DNA of 11,547 nucleotides. Origin: Nitrososphaerales archaeon TH5895. Its GTDB lineage: Archaea > Thermoproteota > Nitrososphaeria > Nitrososphaerales > Nitrososphaeraceae. The notes below the pieces were generated by a model. That model was not told the DNA's origin. It was given only the letters and a program-made list of their open reading frames with translations, and searched no databases. Positions 1-6,125 of this stretch are shown one piece after another (position 1 is the first letter of the stretch; each line of letters starts with the position of its first letter). Where the stretch lies: positions 1 through 11,547 of the forward strand of contig JAATVS010000218.1 of assembly GCA_014523695.1 (NCBI GenBank). Reading direction: 5' to 3'. A program made the translations under genes and the position numbers.

Positions 1-921
1 GTAGTCCCATCTGGCCTTGACAAGATATTTTTCTCAAATTCAGGCGCAGAAGCGGTTGAAACAGCACTCAAGTTCTCACGAAAGTATAGTGGAAAGCCGG
101 GAGTAATTTCGATGAATGGAGGCTATCATGGAAAAACTTTTGGTGCTTTATCCGTGACCTCTAGCGAAAAATATAGAAGGCCCTTTGAGCCATTGCTGGA
201 CCACATTAAGTTTGTTCCTTATGGAAATCCTCGCAAACTGATAGACTCGATAGATGATAAGACTGGAACTGTCATTTTGGAACCTGTGCAAGGCGAAAGC
301 GGAATAATAGTGCCTCCACCGGGATTTATTCAAGAGGTCAGGGAGATTTGTTCGAGACATTCTCTCGTCTTGATTTTCGATGAAATACAATCGGGTTTTG
401 GTAGAACGGGCAAAATGTGGGCAGCTGAGAATTGGAATACTATTCCCGACGTAGTCTGCGTCGCGAAAGGTATAGCAGGAGGGTTTCCTATGGGATTAAC
501 CATAACAAGACCCGAAATAATGGAGAGTATGAAAATTGGTGAACATTCTTCGACGTTTGCTGGTAATCCACTAGGTTGCGCTGCTGCAAGTGCATCAATT
601 GATGCCCTGGTTCTCGACGGATTGATCCAGAACTCGGCAGATACTGGACACTATTTCAAGGATTTATTGGTTCAGCTAAAAGAAAAACACAAAATAGTCA
701 GAGAAGTAAGGGGATTAGGATTGATGCTTGCATTAGAATTGAGATTTGATGTGAGAAATATACTTATGGACGGGATTTCAAATGGTATTCTGATGTTGTA
801 TTCAGGCAGAAATATCATCAGGTTACTACCGCCATTGCTAATTGATAGGGAACTGGTGTCGAAATTCGTTGCGACCTTAGACAAGCTGTTATCATTGGAG
901 GAAGAAAAAAGATCTGTTTGA
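1..921 (+). CDS. lysJ: LysW-gamma-aminoadipate semialdehyde / acetylornithine-type aminotransferase, 5' end cut by the window
   Basis: A class III PLP-dependent aminotransferase that enters the window already open: the frame runs from base 1, so an internal ATG at 112 is not the true start. The 306 residues seen carry the family's landmarks: an NSGAEA phosphate-binding loop near residue 14, a GYHG motif near 40, the cofactor-binding Asp in LIFDEIQSGFGRTG (D127 of the visible part), the Schiff-base lysine in VAKGIAGGFPMG (K156), and STFAGNPLG downstream. Family members are about 380-400 residues, so roughly 80-90 N-terminal residues lie outside. In LysW-dependent lysine synthesis this enzyme transfers an amino group from glutamate to the carrier-bound semialdehyde. 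In many archaea the same enzyme also serves ornithine/arginine synthesis, so ArgD is an equally valid role. The regulator and lysS-lysK downstream favour lysine. LysY and LysZ are presumably upstream or elsewhere. Confidence 0.9.
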   Translation, partial: VVPSGLDKIFFSNSGAEAVETALKFSRKYSGKPGVISMNGGYHGKTFGALSVTSSEKYRRPFEPLLDHIKFVPYGNPRKLIDSIDDKTGTVILEPVQGESGIIVPPPGFIQEVREICSRHSLVLIFDEIQSGFGRTGKMWAAENWNTIPDVVCVAKGIAGGFPMGLTITRPEIMESMKIGEHSSTFAGNPLGCAAASASIDALVLDGLIQNSADTGHYFKDLLVQLKEKHKIVREVRGLGLMLALELRFDVRNILMDGISNGILMLYSGRNIIRLLPPLLIDRELVSKFVATLDKLLSLEEEKRSV

Positions 922-925
922 GTCC

Positions 926-1339
926 ATGGATCCTATCGATCTCAAGATAATCAAGATCCTTCAGTCAGATTCTAGAAGAGCCTTTGTAGAAATAGCAAAT
1001 GAAATTGGCCTATCAGAGTCGGCGGTCAGGAGACGGGTAAAGAACCTAACTAGCCGGGAAATCATCAAGAAATTTACGGTTGAAATAAATAGTGGTGATA
1101 AAACAAGCGCCATCACTCTGATTTCTGTCAATTCAACATCGGACACCTCGCTGGTTTCCGGCAGACTAATGGGGCTTGCGGGTGTAGAAGTTATCTATGA
1201 GATTACAGGACAGTACGACATAGCTGCTGTTATTTCTGCACCTTCTATATCTGAGATTAACAAGTGTATCGACGAAGTTCGAAAAACTGAAGGGGTATCA
1301 GACACAAACACGGTTATTATTTTAAAAACTATTAGATGA
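926..1339 (+). CDS. Lrp/AsnC-family transcriptional regulator, LysM-like by context
   Basis: A 137-residue protein with the standard Lrp/AsnC layout. An N-terminal helix-turn-helix (about residues 4-50) opens with DLKIIKILQSDSR and contains the recognition segment LSESAVRRRVKNL. A C-terminal RAM ligand-binding and oligomerisation domain (about 60-137) includes the typical ITGQYDIAAVI strand. The ATG at 926 comes 4 nt after the aminotransferase stop, so the two genes are almost certainly co-transcribed. In Sulfolobus the Lrp-type LysM sits inside the lysine cluster and responds to lysine; the same position here, between lysJ and the lysS promoter, suggests it controls this pathway. That role is inference from location and family. 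Orthology to LysM in particular is not established, and another amino acid could be the effector. Confidence 0.9.
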   Translation: MDPIDLKIIKILQSDSRRAFVEIANEIGLSESAVRRRVKNLTSREIIKKFTVEINSGDKTSAITLISVNSTSDTSLVSGRLMGLAGVEVIYEITGQYDIAAVISAPSISEINKCIDEVRKTEGVSDTNTVIILKTIR

Positions 1340-1444
1340 ATCTGAAATCGACATTAAGTAATATTTCCTTCGCGATTATAGTCAACATTCTGTAATAGGC
1401 CATCGAGAATTGCTGTTGCCACCAACGTAATTAGTCGATTCAGT

Positions 1445-1473
1445 TGCGAAAAGGTTTATAACATGTGCGAAAG
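1445..1473 (+). repeat. Direct repeat TGCGAAA(A)G flanking the lysS TATA box
   Basis: TGCGAAAAG at 1445-1453 and TGCGAAAG at 1466-1473 lie in the same orientation with starts 21 nt apart, about two helical turns, with the TATA-like element between them. The left copy also falls where the purine-rich BRE for transcription factor B would be, so it may be only a promoter element. The right copy lies between the TATA box and the expected transcription start. Such placement would suit a repressor site, possibly for the adjacent Lrp protein, but this is inference from spacing alone. Confidence 0.3.
1455..1460 (+). promoter_or_regulatory. TATA box for the lysS-lysW-lysX-lysK operon
   Basis: TTTATA preceded by the purine-rich GCGAAAAGG resembles an archaeal BRE/TATA pair. 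Its centre is about 36 nt before the TTG start of lysS. With the usual 22-27 nt from TATA to transcription start, the message would begin near 1480-1485 with a leader of about 10 nt. No Shine-Dalgarno-like sequence is seen before that TTG, which agrees with a very short leader. Confidence 0.6.
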
Positions 1474-1492
1474 ATGAACCTATTGTTATTAG

Positions 1493-2710
1493 TTGTCACT
1501 AAAATCAGATGATCCAAACCATTTCGCGAATCTTTACAATGATTCAAAGGGTCTCAGCTCGCGAAGAATTCGAATTCTAGACTCAACTCTGAGAGAGGGA
1601 GAACAGCATCCCGGGGTATCTTTCACTATCAAACAGAGGATACAGATTGCATGGATGCTTGATTCTTTTGGCGTTGATCAGATAGAGATAAGCCCAGTAG
1701 TTTCCAACGATCACTATGAAGCTACTAGGACTATCATTAGGCAGGGACTAAAGGCAGATATAGTAGCCCATGTCCGAGCGATTAAGACTGATGTAGATCG
1801 GGCAATAGACTGTGGCGCAACATGGGTGGCCACTTATTTAGGCATATCTGACGTTCATTTGGCTTCCAAACTAAAAATTTCAAGAGAGGAAGCTAAGATT
1901 CGAGCCCTAGAAGTTGCAGATTATATTAAATCGCACGGAATGAAATCGAGGTTCACAATGGAGGATGCAAGCAGAACTGACCCTGATTTTTTGGTAGAAA
2001 TGTGTGTAGAAATGAGTAAGAGAGGAATTGAAAGAATAAGTCTTCCTGACACTGTGGGCATCATGAGGCCTGTAGGAATGCACAAAATGGTAACATTGAT
2101 TCTTGGCCACATAGATGCAGCCAAGACCTCTCTTGACGTTCACTGTCACAATGACGTAGGACTAGCATTAGCTAATGCATTGTCTGGATGTGACGCAGGG
2201 GCTGATCAAATCCATACTACAATCGACGGATTCGGGGAGAGAACGGGCATTCCATCGTTGGCAGAAACTGCGGTAGCATTGACTTTCATATACGAATGCA
2301 GAACTGACTTGAGACTTCACATGTTAAAAGACCTTTCCAGAACGATATCCCAGTACACACATCTAGAAACACCTGAATCGAAACCTGTCGTCGGTGACAG
2401 TGCGTACAAACACAAGGCTGGAACACATCTTGCTGCGATCCTGAGAAATCCTGCCGCTTATGAGATAATTGATCCTAAATTGGTTGGAAATAGACGTAAG
2501 ATAGTTTTCGGGGAATTGGCAGGCAAGAATGGGGCAGGCTATTTACTGTCGCTTTTAGGATTGAATACAGGTAAGAAAGAAGCTGAGACACTAGCTCGAG
2601 GCTTAAAGGAACTTAGAATGGGAGACGTACTCGAGTTGTACTTAGATGACAGGCTGGAGAGAAAGATACTTAATGATGCTGTTGCAAAAGTTAAGACTGA
2701 GGAAAGATAA
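1493..2710 (+). CDS. lysS: Homocitrate synthase
   Basis: A 405-residue enzyme that condenses acetyl-CoA with 2-oxoglutarate to homocitrate, the first step of the alpha-aminoadipate route to lysine. The HMGL-like TIM barrel begins near residue 27 with ILDSTLREGEQHPGV (R34 and E35 are active-site residues of the family). It has LPDTVGIMRP in the middle and the metal-binding HCHND (H217, H219), followed by the conserved DGFGERTGIPSLAE segment. The C-terminal part contains YKHKAGTHLAAIL and VFGELAGKNG, which resembles homocitrate synthases more than isopropylmalate synthases or citramalate synthases. An in-frame TAG lies directly before the TTG at 1493, and no ATG precedes the conserved barrel start, so TTG is the best start. 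LysW begins 5 nt after the stop. The relation to 2-isopropylmalate synthase leaves slight doubt, but the lysW-lysX-lysK context resolves it well. Confidence 0.92.
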   Translation: MSLKSDDPNHFANLYNDSKGLSSRRIRILDSTLREGEQHPGVSFTIKQRIQIAWMLDSFGVDQIEISPVVSNDHYEATRTIIRQGLKADIVAHVRAIKTDVDRAIDCGATWVATYLGISDVHLASKLKISREEAKIRALEVADYIKSHGMKSRFTMEDASRTDPDFLVEMCVEMSKRGIERISLPDTVGIMRPVGMHKMVTLILGHIDAAKTSLDVHCHNDVGLALANALSGCDAGADQIHTTIDGFGERTGIPSLAETAVALTFIYECRTDLRLHMLKDLSRTISQYTHLETPESKPVVGDSAYKHKAGTHLAAILRNPAAYEIIDPKLVGNRRKIVFGELAGKNGAGYLLSLLGLNTGKKEAETLARGLKELRMGDVLELYLDDRLERKILNDAVAKVKTEER

Positions 2711-2715
2711 GAAAA

Positions 2716-2883
2716 TTGGTAAAATGTCCAGAATGTGATGCTGAAGTAAAGATTCCAGAAGATTCAATGGAAGGAGAGATAGTGACTTGTGCAGATTGTG
2801 GTGCAAGTTATGAACTATTAAAACGTGAGAAAGGGTTTGACATCAAACCGGCCCAAGTTGTCGGTGAGGACTGGGGTCAGTGA
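2716..2883 (+). CDS. lysW: LysW amino-group carrier protein, with an unusual C-terminal Gln
   Basis: A 55-residue acidic carrier protein. Two CxxC pairs (C4/C7 in CPEC and C25/C28 in CADC) form the zinc site, and the chain ends in VGEDWGQ. LysW holds alpha-aminoadipate (or glutamate) by its C-terminal residue while LysZ, LysY and LysJ act on it, protecting the amino group. In characterised LysW proteins the last residue is Glu (EDWGE), whose side-chain carboxyl forms the link. Here the final codon is CAG (2878-2880), giving Gln. The start is TTG at 2716, 5 nt after the lysS stop, with TGAGG at 2698-2702 as a possible ribosome site; it gives the family's normal length and puts the first Cys pair at its usual place. 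The stop overlaps the lysX start as GTGA. Identity is very secure; function with a Gln end is the open point. Confidence 0.92.
   Translation: MVKCPECDAEVKIPEDSMEGEIVTCADCGASYELLKREKGFDIKPAQVVGEDWGQ
2863..2869 (+). promoter_or_regulatory. Shine-Dalgarno for lysX inside the lysW tail
   Basis: GGTGAGG matches the archaeal anti-Shine-Dalgarno end of 16S rRNA and ends 10 nt before the GTG start of lysX. The same bases encode the conserved Gly-Glu of the LysW tail. Together with the GTGA stop/start overlap it supports translational coupling of carrier and ligase and selects the GTG at 2880. Confidence 0.55.
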
Positions 2884-3767
2884 GCAAAGAGAAAATTAAT
2901 ACTACGCCTACAACTTCTCTCACAATTCTTTACGATAACATCAGATGGGAAGAAAAGGCTCTATTCGAAGCAGCGAAGAAAAAAGGAACAAACGTCACTA
3001 TGTTAGATTGTAAAGCATTATCTCTGAAACTAGAAGACAAAATAGATAATATATTATCCAATAGTACTGTTATCCAACGCTGTGTCAGCTATTTCAGGAG
3101 TATCCATTCAACTTCAATGTTAGAAGGCCTGGGGTATAGAGTGATAAATTCGTTTGAAACATCGAACATCTGTGGCAATAAACTATTTGCACACGTGACC
3201 TTGAGGAAGAACGGCATCAAGACACCAAAGGCCATAACGGCCTTCTCGGAGGAGTCTGCTTTGTCAGCAATAGAGGAAATCGGATATCCTGTGGTCATAA
3301 AGCCTACTGTAGGAAGTTGGGGAAGATTGATAGGATTACTACGTGACAAAGACGCTGCAGAAGCTGTTATTGAAAGCAGAGAGTACATGTTTCCACTATA
3401 TCGAATTTATTTCTTTGAAGAATTTGTAAAACGACCACCTAGAGATATCCGAGCGATAGTAATTGGGAACAGAGTCGCAGCAGCCATCTATCGATATTCT
3501 GGACACGATGAATGGAAAACTAACATGGCCCTTGGAGGCAAGGCTGAACCATGCACAGTTACCAACGAATTGGAAGACCTATGCCTAAAAGCGTCAGATG
3601 CAGTTCGAGGAGAAATCGTTGGAGTGGACCTGATGGAGAGCGACGAGGTAGGATTAATGGTACATGAAGTTAATAGCACCACAGAGTTCAAAAATACGGT
3701 ACGGGTAACTGGGGTAGATATACCCTCGCTTGCTGTTGAATATTCAACAGGAACAAGAAATCGATAG
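2880..3767 (+). CDS. lysX: LysW-dependent alpha-aminoadipate ligase (ATP-grasp, RimK-like)
   Basis: A 295-residue ATP-grasp enzyme that uses ATP to join the amino group of alpha-aminoadipate to the C-terminus of LysW. The family N-terminus LTILYDNIRWEEKAL starts near residue 14, so about 13 residues form an extension. SFETSNICGNKLFAHVTL and IGYPVVIKPTVGSWGR build the ATP-grasp core. EEFVKRPPRDIRAIVIG follows, and EVNSTTEFKNTVRVTG near the C-terminus supplies the Mg2+/ATP ligands E263 and N265. The GTG start overlaps the lysW stop by 4 nt and has a good ribosome site. Many archaea have two paralogues, LysX for aminoadipate and ArgX for glutamate; specificity cannot be read with certainty here. 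Coupling to lysS and lysW argues for LysX, though a dual role is possible. It must accept a carrier ending in Gln, so its active site deserves comparison with relatives. Confidence 0.92.
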   Translation: MSKEKINTTPTTSLTILYDNIRWEEKALFEAAKKKGTNVTMLDCKALSLKLEDKIDNILSNSTVIQRCVSYFRSIHSTSMLEGLGYRVINSFETSNICGNKLFAHVTLRKNGIKTPKAITAFSEESALSAIEEIGYPVVIKPTVGSWGRLIGLLRDKDAAEAVIESREYMFPLYRIYFFEEFVKRPPRDIRAIVIGNRVAAAIYRYSGHDEWKTNMALGGKAEPCTVTNELEDLCLKASDAVRGEIVGVDLMESDEVGLMVHEVNSTTEFKNTVRVTGVDIPSLAVEYSTGTRNR

Positions 3768-3769
3768 AA

Positions 3770-4891
3770 TTGGTGTCATACGGTTATGCGGTAGAATTTC
3801 TAAAAGGTTCTCTTGAAAAGTATACACCATCCAGGTCCGAGTCCTCACTTGCTATTTCGCTTAAGGAAAAATGCATTGATGAGTTAGGATTTGAAGAAGC
3901 ATACATAGACAGTGTAGGAAACATGATTGCTACCAAGGGTAATGGAGAACCAAGGATCCTCCTTTGCGGTCACATGGACACTGTTCCTGGAAGTATCCCA
4001 GTCAGAATACAAGATGGATATATCTATGGTCGAGGAGCATCTGATGCGAAAGCACCACTAATCTCGATGTTACTCGCAGCGTCGGAGTTTCCTAAACAGC
4101 GTGGAACAATAATCTTTGCTGCGGTGGTCGATGAAGAAGGAAATGCAACAGGGATAAAGCATCTAGTTTCTACAAACCTGAACGTGAATTATGCAATTTT
4201 CGGTGAACCCAGCGGTATTGACAAGATTACTATTGCATATAAAGGGAGGTTAGCGGTGAGACTTGTATATGATGTAAAGAACAGCGCTCATGCAAGTGCA
4301 CCTTGGCTGGCAAGGAATTCTATTGAGGAGATTTCCGCTCTGTGGAATGAGTTAAGGGGGGAATTATGCGGAAGGGAATCTCTAACGGGTGGATCTGATT
4401 CCGTGACCTGCGCGATCACAGAAATAGAGGGTGGCTCTAGTCACAATGTCACTCCGCAGCGATGCAAAGCTACAATAGACATCAGAATACCTGTGAGAAC
4501 CACTTGTGATGAAATTCTGGAGAGATTAGATTCTGTGATAAGAAGGGTTTCCAAATCTAATGGGAGTGTTATAAAATACAGGACCGAAGATCGGACGGAG
4601 CCATTTGAGGCTGAATTTAGATCAGTGCTGGTGCGGGCACTCTCCTTATCGATCATGGACATATGCAAGGTAAGACCTTCACTAATACGCAAGACCGGTA
4701 CTGGAGATATGAACATTCTAGGAAATGCCCTCAATATGCCCGCGGTGACATACGGACCGGGCGATCCTCACTCATCCCATACTGCGAATGAAAGAATAAA
4801 GATCCAAGAATATATATCGAGCATCGAAATTTATACCAGGGCGTTATTCCACATCTCTAGGATACATCATCTGAAGAAAGATTTGCATTAG
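3770..4891 (+). CDS. lysK: LysW-lysine (or -ornithine) carboxypeptidase, M20 family
   Basis: A 373-residue dinuclear metallopeptidase of the M20 family that cleaves finished lysine (or ornithine) from the LysW carrier, the last step of the pathway. The visible metal and catalytic residues are in order and complete: H68 in LLCGHMDTVPG, bridging D92 in GRGASDAKAPL, the general base E122 with E123 in VVDEEGNATG, E146 in FGEPSG, and H337 in GDPHSSHTANE near the end. The middle (about 155-270) is the lid/dimerisation domain with SAHAS and SHNVTPQ motifs. The TTG at 3770 lies 2 nt after the lysX stop; a GTG directly after it at 3773 is an equally possible start and changes one residue. Relatives include ArgE/DapE deacylases, but length and operon position point to LysK. 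Dph5 follows after 35 nt and may be on the same transcript. Confidence 0.92.
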   Translation: MVSYGYAVEFLKGSLEKYTPSRSESSLAISLKEKCIDELGFEEAYIDSVGNMIATKGNGEPRILLCGHMDTVPGSIPVRIQDGYIYGRGASDAKAPLISMLLAASEFPKQRGTIIFAAVVDEEGNATGIKHLVSTNLNVNYAIFGEPSGIDKITIAYKGRLAVRLVYDVKNSAHASAPWLARNSIEEISALWNELRGELCGRESLTGGSDSVTCAITEIEGGSSHNVTPQRCKATIDIRIPVRTTCDEILERLDSVIRRVSKSNGSVIKYRTEDRTEPFEAEFRSVLVRALSLSIMDICKVRPSLIRKTGTGDMNILGNALNMPAVTYGPGDPHSSHTANERIKIQEYISSIEIYTRALFHISRIHHLKKDLH

Positions 4892-4926
4892 GGAACATGA
4901 GAATACGCGGTGAAGTATAAAATACA

Positions 4927-5997
4927 ATGTTATGGTTAATCGGATTAGGGATAGAAGGCCTTGGTGGGATGAGTATGAAAGGTCGAGCAATCCTAGAAAC
5001 CTGCAAGCTCATCTATATAGAGAGATTCACAGGATATCTGTCCGAAAGTGAATTGATGGAATTGAGACTCCACTGCAAGCACGATGATAATAATGTTGTG
5101 AACGTTGTAGGAAGATTATTTGTAGAAGATGGTCGTGATATCCTTGAGCAAGCCAGCAATAATGAAGTAGCTATTATAGTGTATGGAGATCCTCTAATTG
5201 CTACTACTTACATTGAATTATTCTTACGAGCTACAAAGAGAAGCATTAAGGTTGAGGTGATTCATTCTGCATCCGGGATCACATCTCTGATCGGGGAGAG
5301 CGGGCTACAGATTTACAAGTTTGGCAGGACTTCGACTATAATGTCTGAACCTCAGTCAGCTATTAGTGTTTACAACACATTGTTTGATAATTTATTATTG
5401 GGAAATCATACCCTAATATTGACCGAATATAACGAAAGAAAGGATAACATTTCCCCTTTCTTTCTGGATCCTAATGATGCGATCAAGATGTTGTTGGACG
5501 TCGAAAAGGATCAAAGGAGTCGGGCATTCACGGAGGAGACCTACGTAATTGTTGCGTCAAGAATTGGAAGAGCAGATAAAAAGATCATTTCAGGTCAGGC
5601 TCGATCCCTTCTAGAAACAAATTACGGAACTGGCCCTCACTCCTTAATAGTGCCTGGACGACTACATTTCGTAGAACAGGAAGCGATTTCAAATATAACT
5701 TCTATATTGGATGAGCCAACTGAAAACTCTTCGCGTGTTACGAGAATTTCTACAAGAATGGTTGAAAAGTATGTTCCTTCCGTTAAGAAGACAATAAATG
5801 AGCTTAGAAAGCGACTGCGTACAGATTCAACACAATACAAAGGAATTAACGCCGTACTCGACAATGCGGAATATTATGTTCAAGATGCCGAGAAATTTCT
5901 AAATCAGGGAAAAAATGAACTAGCGGTATTGAGTGTAGGTTATGCCGAGGGTCTAATTGATGCGATTTCATTCCAAAGAGGATTGGATCCTTGGTAG
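4927..5997 (+). CDS. dph5: Diphthine synthase fused to a C-terminal DUF357-like domain
   Basis: A 356-residue protein. Residues 1 to about 260 are a Dph5 methyltransferase, which uses S-adenosylmethionine to methylate the modified histidine of elongation factor 2 during diphthamide formation. Landmarks are the N-terminal MLWLIGLGIEGLGGMS, IVYGDPLIATTY near 93-104, IHSASGITSLIGESGLQIYKFG near 117, and the closing SLIVPGRLHFVEQEA. Normal Dph5 proteins end there, at about 260-270 residues. Here a hydrophilic stretch from about S269 leads into a helical region ending with DNAEYYVQDAEKFLNQG and AVLSVGYAEGLIDAI, which closely resembles the small archaeal DUF357 domain. The ATG at 4927 matches the family start and has GGTGA 13 nt upstream. 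It sits 35 nt after lysK with no clear correctly spaced promoter, so read-through from the lysine operon is possible. The Dph5 call is firm; the DUF357 call is from motif memory. Confidence 0.9.
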   Translation: MLWLIGLGIEGLGGMSMKGRAILETCKLIYIERFTGYLSESELMELRLHCKHDDNNVVNVVGRLFVEDGRDILEQASNNEVAIIVYGDPLIATTYIELFLRATKRSIKVEVIHSASGITSLIGESGLQIYKFGRTSTIMSEPQSAISVYNTLFDNLLLGNHTLILTEYNERKDNISPFFLDPNDAIKMLLDVEKDQRSRAFTEETYVIVASRIGRADKKIISGQARSLLETNYGTGPHSLIVPGRLHFVEQEAISNITSILDEPTENSSRVTRISTRMVEKYVPSVKKTINELRKRLRTDSTQYKGINAVLDNAEYYVQDAEKFLNQGKNELAVLSVGYAEGLIDAISFQRGLDPW

Positions 5998-6001
5998 CCG
6001 A

Positions 6002-6070
6002 ACGTGACCCTAAAGCTATCCTTATTTGAAGAAAAATTAGACGGTGTACCATTGTACACATCACGTGACC
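6002..6070 (+). promoter_or_regulatory. Palindrome cluster upstream of the GvpD/KaiC-like ATPase gene
   Basis: The 128-nt gap after dph5 holds a perfect 6-bp inverted repeat GTGTAC-N4-GTACAC (6044-6059), an 8-bp palindrome TCACGTGA (6061-6068), and the 8-mer ACGTGACC twice in direct orientation (6002-6009 and 6063-6070). Such a concentration of dyads 55-125 nt before a start codon would suit operator sites for a dimeric regulator. A hairpin in the dph5 3' UTR is another reading. No clear TATA box was found at the expected 22-36 nt before the ATG at 6126. Confidence 0.35.
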
Positions 6071-6125
6071 ATAGCAGCTGAAATGGTTTTTGTAGTAGCA
6101 TGACTTACTTATTCCCTAATATCCG

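Noticed and set aside
112..921. Treating the ATG at 112 as the aminotransferase start
   Set aside because: The frame is open to base 1 and encodes the conserved NSGAEA motif before this ATG, so the gene is simply cut by the window edge.
1474..1512. 12-residue frame MNLLLLVVTKIR at the lysS promoter, considered as a leader peptide
   Set aside because: The ATG lies upstream of the expected transcription start (about 1480-1485), and the frame has no run of lysine codons that would suggest attenuation.
1493..2710. Isopropylmalate or citramalate synthase instead of homocitrate synthase
   Set aside because: Same superfamily, but the C-terminal motifs and the direct coupling to lysW, lysX and lysK favour homocitrate synthase.
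4913..4924. TATA-like AGTATAAAATA just before dph5
   Set aside because: It lies only a few nt before the ATG, so transcription would start inside the gene, past the conserved MLWLIGLG N-terminus. Spacing is wrong for a dph5 promoter.
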